DNA from: CAZDVQ01 sp964508975
GTDB taxonomy: Bacteria > Bacteroidota > Bacteroidia > Chitinophagales > Saprospiraceae
Direction: 5' to 3'
Length of the DNA: 64,000 bases
NCBI GenBank assembly: GCA_964508975.1
Contig: CAZDVQ010000002.1
Location: 163,824 to 227,823 of the forward strand
The position numbers and the translations under genes are program-made. A model generated the notes under the pieces. It did no database searches and was not told the origin of the DNA. It saw only the letters and a list, made by a program, of their open reading frames with translations. Shown piece after piece: positions 60,694 to 64,000 of this stretch; the stretch's first letter is position 1, and each line of letters begins with the position of its first letter.

Positions 60694-61980
60694 ATGAAAT
60701 ATTATGCCCTAGTAGATTGCAATAATTTTTACGCCTCCTGCGAGCGCGTGTTTAGGCCTGATCTAGAAGGCCAAGCCATCGTGGTACTCTCGAACAACGA
60801 TGGCTGTATCATTGCACGCTCGGCCGAAGCCAAAGCCCTTGGCATTGAGATGGGTACACCCTACTGGGAAATTAGCCCTTTGCTGAAACGACATAAGGTA
60901 AAGGTTTTTTCTTCGAATTACCCCTTGTATGGCGACCTATCCGAACGCGTTATGCAAATCCTAGCGCAGTACAGCCCCGAGGTAGAAGTATATTCCATTG
61001 ATGAGAGTTTCTTGTGCTTTAATTTTCACGGTCAGTCGGAACAGCAGTTGATCGACTTGTGTGCAGCCATGCGCACGGACGTGAAACGCTGCACGGGTAT
61101 ACCCGTATCGGTGGGCATTGCCCCGAGTAAAACCTTGGCCAAGCTAGCCAACCGTATTGCCAAAAAACATACTGAAACAGGTGTTTATAGCCTCATTACG
61201 CCCGATGCACGCGCCGAATGGCTACCCAAGGTTGAGGTACAAGACATTTGGGGTATTGCAAGGGGTTATGCCAAACGGCTTGGTTTTTTGAATATCCGCA
61301 CGGCAGCACAATTCCAGGCGGCCAATCCATCCCTGATTTACCGCAACCTAGGTGTAAACGGACTGCGTTTGCACAAGGAAATCAATGGTAAAGCTTGCTT
61401 TGATATGGAAACGCCTGCCACCGAACGTAAAAACCTGATGGTAACGCGCTCGTTCCGCTACGATGTGTACGAATTGGCCCAACTGGAAGAAGCCGTGGCC
61501 AGCTATACCACCCGCCTGGCCGAAAAAATAAGGAAGTACCACATGGTAGCCGCCGCCATGAGCGTGTACCTCTGGGTTAACCCATTCCGGAATAACCGCA
61601 GCGATGGTAAAGCTTGTTTTGTAACCAGTATTGAACTGCCATTGCCCACGGCCAACACCAACGAACTGATACATTGGGCATTGCTATCGTTGCGGAGCTT
61701 GTACGAAGCCGGTTGTAATTACAAGAAAGCCGGCGTGATGGTGAGCGAACTCCGCTCGGATAACTGCGTGCAGGGAAACCTTTTCGTGGCGCCGGATAAA
61801 CACCTGCAAAGCCGCAAGTTAACCGAGGCACTGGATAAAATAAACCTTAAGGCTGGTCGGAACGTGGTAGGATTTGCCGCTTGCGGCATTGAAAAAAGCT
61901 GGTCCAGGAAAGCCGAATGGGAATCGCCACACTACACAACCAAATGGAGCGATATATTAAGGGTAAAACGTGATCGGTAA
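60694..61980 (+). CDS. umuC: Y-family DNA polymerase (UmuC/ImpB-type)
   Basis: A 428-residue translesion polymerase. Catalytic motifs: ALVDCNNFYASCERVF (first Asp), VYSIDESFL (second acidic pair), and the helix-hairpin-helix region (LPKVEVQDIWGIARGYAKRLG in pieces). A C-terminal UmuC-type extension (DUF4113-like) is present. No umuD gene lies next to it, so either umuD is elsewhere or the polymerase works alone. A TATTTTTG-like element lies just upstream; no clear LexA box was seen. Confidence 0.95.
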   Translation: MKYYALVDCNNFYASCERVFRPDLEGQAIVVLSNNDGCIIARSAEAKALGIEMGTPYWEISPLLKRHKVKVFSSNYPLYGDLSERVMQILAQYSPEVEVYSIDESFLCFNFHGQSEQQLIDLCAAMRTDVKRCTGIPVSVGIAPSKTLAKLANRIAKKHTETGVYSLITPDARAEWLPKVEVQDIWGIARGYAKRLGFLNIRTAAQFQAANPSLIYRNLGVNGLRLHKEINGKACFDMETPATERKNLMVTRSFRYDVYELAQLEEAVASYTTRLAEKIRKYHMVAAAMSVYLWVNPFRNNRSDGKACFVTSIELPLPTANTNELIHWALLSLRSLYEAGCNYKKAGVMVSELRSDNCVQGNLFVAPDKHLQSRKLTEALDKINLKAGRNVVGFAACGIEKSWSRKAEWESPHYTTKWSDILRVKRDR

Positions 61981-61997
61981 CGCGCCGAGGCAGGATT

Positions 61998-62253
61998 GAT
62001 TGGTTCTAGGTTAATGTATACAGCATTATTTTTTACCACCCCGTCTGCTGCGCTCCACGCTTCGCGTTCCGCTTGCATCCACCCCTCCTTTGCATGGAGG
62101 GGAATTTAGCTTATCTTATATTTAATTGATTATCAGTAATATACAACAAGACCTAGACTCCCCTCCATGCAAAGGAGGGGTGGATGCGCAGGTGGCGTAA
62201 AACGCCACGTAGCGCAGACGGGGTGGTAAATCACAAAAAAAATAGAACCAATC
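61998..62253. repeat. MITE-like palindromic element (inverted repeat)
   Basis: Two arms of about 73 bp (62032-62104 and 62157-62231) are near-perfect inverted repeats: each has CCACCCCGTCTGC at one end and CATCCACCCCTCCTTTGCAT plus GGAGGGGA at the other, with a variable hairpin between. Outer arms GATTGGTTCTA (61998-62008) and TAGAACCAATC (62243-62253) extend the palindrome. The centre (about 62105-62156) is AT-rich and unique. No open frame. It looks like a non-autonomous mobile element or a pair of REP-like units. Confidence 0.85.
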
Positions 62254-62261
62254 CATCTTAC

Positions 62262-62364
62262 GCGCCAGGTGCCCGGCGGGCTGCGCCGCTAGGCGCAGGT
62301 GCGTAGCACCGAGGCGAACAGCCGAGCCCAGAGGGGACCGACGGCGCATCGCGCCGGGGCGCCC
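62262..62364 (-). repeat. GC-rich structured intergenic repeat, copy 22
   Basis: Reverse orientation, right beside the palindromic element and just past the flippase stop. Closing stem GCGCC/GGCGC; hairpin CGGCGC-GAT-GCGCCG. Confidence 0.92.
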
Positions 62365-62386
62365 AAAAAATCAAAAACCAGGTTGT

Positions 62387-63877
62387 TTAGCGGCGCAAAA
62401 TGTAGCGCATCAACTTGTTTTCTTCGAGGCGATACACGAAGTACGCATACATACACAACAATATGGTGTTGAAGAAAAGTTTTACGCCCAGGCCCGGCGA
62501 AAAGAGGGTGACGAACATATCGCTGAGCAGGTAAATGGCCAGCACCGTTACGATATACAGGAAGATACGCCGAATGGGATAGGGTACCGGGTAATACCGC
62601 TGGCCGTAATACCAGGTGAGGTACAACATGGCGAAATAGCAGAAAAATGTGGCCCAGGCGGCGCCCATGTAACCGATGAACGGGATGAGCAGCACGTTGA
62701 GCAATATGGTTACAGCCGCGCCCACCAGCGAAATATACGTACCGATGATGGTCTTATCGGTGATTTTAAACCAGATGGCCACGTTGTAGTACATACCTAG
62801 GAACAGGTTGGCCATGAGTAGGATGGGTACCACGCCCAAGCCCTCGCGATAACTCTCGCCGAGGAATAGCTTGACCACATCGAGGTAGAGCATCACGCCC
62901 AGGAAAATGAAGGTGCCGATAACCGCGAATGCCTTGGTCACGATGGCGTAAACCCGTTTGGCGTCATCTTGGGCGGCGGTGCGGAAAAAGAAAGGCTCGG
63001 CCGCGTAGTTGAAGGCCATGGTGAAGATGGTCATGAGCATGGCCAGCTTGTAACAGCCGCCGTAGGTGCCAATTTCGGCCAAGCGCTCGCTGAGGCTACC
63101 CAGCAACAACTGTTTGAGCAGCACCCGGTCGAGGGTTTCGTTGACGATACCAGCAAAGCCCACGATGATGAGCGGTGCCGCGTAGTAGAACATTTTGCGG
63201 AGTTGCTCGGTATCAAAATCGAAGCGGAAGGAGGCCCGCAAATACAGCGGGATAAGCATGGCGAAGGTGATAGCCGAGGCCAGCAAGTTCGACAAAAAGA
63301 CGTAGCCCACCTGGAAATCGGGGTCGTACATGCGCTCGGCCCAGGCAATGCCGTCGTCGGCCAGTTGTGGCAGCCACAGCAAGAAAAATAAATTAAACCC
63401 GATATTAGTACCGATGTTGATAAGTTTCAGCTTGCCAAAATGCAAGGCTTTGCCTTCTAGGCGCAAACGGGCAAAAGGTATGGCCGTGAGGGCATCGAGG
63501 CCAATGACCAGGGCCATCCAGCGCACGTACTCGGGGTTATCGGGGTATTCGAGCCAATTGGCGATGCCACCGGCCCCGAGCAGGAAAACAAGGGTAAACG
63601 CGATGGTGGTCATAGCTACCGTGCCAGCAGCGGTGGCGTATGCTTTCTCGCGTTGGGCAAGGTCGGTACCAAAGCGAAAAAAGGCCGTTTCCATGCGGTA
63701 GGTGTACAGCACGTTGAAAAAACCAACGTAGGCGTATATCTCGGTGATGATGCCGTAACTCTCGTTCAGGAACACACGGGTATAAAAGGGTACCAACAAA
63801 TAGTTGAGTAACCTCCCGACGATTGTCGTTAAGCCATAGATGGCTGTTTCGCCCGCGAGTTTTTTAAATCTTGACAT
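62387..63877 (-). CDS. Polysaccharide flippase (Wzx/MOP superfamily)
   Basis: A 496-residue membrane protein with about 12-14 helices, in the oligosaccharide flippase group. It opens MSRFKKLAGETAIYGLTTIVGRLLNYLLVPFYTRVF in pieces, the typical amphipathic start plus first helices of Wzx proteins, and has a C-terminal basic tail (EENKLMRYILRR). It would move lipid-linked sugar repeats across the inner membrane for O-antigen, capsule or exopolysaccharide. Any glycosyltransferase partners lie outside the window. Confidence 0.92.
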   Translation of the reverse strand: MSRFKKLAGETAIYGLTTIVGRLLNYLLVPFYTRVFLNESYGIITEIYAYVGFFNVLYTYRMETAFFRFGTDLAQREKAYATAAGTVAMTTIAFTLVFLLGAGGIANWLEYPDNPEYVRWMALVIGLDALTAIPFARLRLEGKALHFGKLKLINIGTNIGFNLFFLLWLPQLADDGIAWAERMYDPDFQVGYVFLSNLLASAITFAMLIPLYLRASFRFDFDTEQLRKMFYYAAPLIIVGFAGIVNETLDRVLLKQLLLGSLSERLAEIGTYGGCYKLAMLMTIFTMAFNYAAEPFFFRTAAQDDAKRVYAIVTKAFAVIGTFIFLGVMLYLDVVKLFLGESYREGLGVVPILLMANLFLGMYYNVAIWFKITDKTIIGTYISLVGAAVTILLNVLLIPFIGYMGAAWATFFCYFAMLYLTWYYGQRYYPVPYPIRRIFLYIVTVLAIYLLSDMFVTLFSPGLGVKLFFNTILLCMYAYFVYRLEENKLMRYILRR

Positions 63878-64000
63878 CTAGGCGCAAAAGTACGATTTAG
63901 CGCTGAATTATTAATTGGCAGCTGCGCAGCCAATTGATGTGCTGATTATTGATGTGCTAATGTGCTGATGAAGGCAAACCAGAACACTACTCGGCCTAGC
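63878..64000. other. Spacer at the right edge
   Basis: Short AT-rich spacer with a small hairpin (TTGGCTGCGC/GCAGCCAA type) near 63915-63933 and repeated GATGTGCTGAT-type units. No gene supported. Confidence 0.4.

Noticed and set aside
3951..62364. GC-rich repeats as integron attC sites, because of GTTAG and CTAAC ends
   Set aside because: In attC sites the AAC lies at the 5' end and GTT at the 3' end; here they are the other way round, several copies lack GTT/AAC altogether, and the intervening genes are mostly ordinary housekeeping genes with no integrase seen.
3951..62364. GC-rich repeats as ordinary intrinsic terminators
   Set aside because: The T-run precedes the element in its forward orientation and no U-run follows on either strand; copies also lie in divergent promoter regions. 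Separate classic terminators exist nearby (30040, 26428).
1..64000. tRNA, rRNA or riboswitch genes
   Set aside because: I looked for cloverleaf-like and aptamer-like segments in the intergenic regions and could not support any by eye; a dedicated scan (tRNAscan-SE, Infernal) would be decisive.

Overview
The window is a chromosomal segment of a Bacteroidota bacterium, most likely an environmental Chitinophagales/Saprospirales-type lineage (this placement is inference). The evidence is secreted proteins with type IX secretion (T9SS) C-terminal sorting domains, repeated TAnnTTTG-type -7 promoter elements, a GEVEDY-domain giant protein, many SPII lipoproteins, and a metal-ABC permease fused to a DtxR-type regulator. 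No rRNA, tRNA or CRISPR array was recognised.

Layout. 1-3.8 kb: 5' part of a giant secreted BNR-repeat/GEVEDY protein (minus strand, running off the left edge). 4.4-10.7 kb: PhnA-like protein, PBP1A, a TPR lipoprotein, a cytochrome c lipoprotein, LpxH and a methyltransferase. 10.9-13.8 kb: a carotenoid cluster (CruF-like, CrtZ, lycopene cyclase) with a MutT-type Nudix gene and a small PspB-like membrane protein in between. 14.2-24.5 kb: DUF4349 protein, Mfd, an Rpn-type nuclease, a thioredoxin-fold protein, a FemAB-like acyltransferase, a polyprenyl synthase, a small-protein/nucleotidyltransferase pair and a pentapeptide-repeat protein. 24.5-37.7 kb: two T9SS-secreted proteins, 3-hydroxyanthranilate dioxygenase, ComF, ABC exporter, epimerase, TrmB, TypA/BipA and RecX. 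38.3-47.2 kb: an accessory island on the minus strand. 47.5-64 kb: YbjN-like and PspA proteins, a C39-peptidase ABC exporter, a SAM hydrolase-type protein, HtpG, a GntR/ABC operon, metal permease-DtxR fusion, PurS, a RidA protein, TonB, UmuC and a flippase.

The accessory island (38.3-47.2 kb) is the most unusual part. It reads as a tandem array of modules, each with an almost identical promoter, a candidate effector gene with a constant N-terminus and variable C-terminus, one or more exported proteins (candidate immunity), and a GC-rich structured repeat. Two modules keep the effector: one of unknown fold, and one with a HExxHxxGxxD metalloprotease motif whose stop codon overlaps the next start as ATGA. 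In two further modules the effector has been lost, leaving short scars (a C-terminal remnant in one, the first four codons in the other) beside orphan candidate immunity genes. The constant N-terminus ends at residue 118 in LGG, and a C39-peptidase ABC exporter lies about 1.8 kb beyond the end of the array; a functional link is possible but unproven.

A second striking element is a roughly 100-135 bp GC-rich intergenic repeat present in 22 copies in both orientations and never inside a recognised gene. Its terminal five-base stem changes sequence between copies while staying complementary (GCGTT/AACGC, GCGCC/GGCGC, GCGCA/TGCGC, GCGTG/CACGC, GCGCG/CGCGC, GCGGC/GCCGC, GCACC/GGTGC), which is direct evidence for selection on, or copying of, a folded structure. 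Five copies carry a further palindrome nested in the first hairpin.
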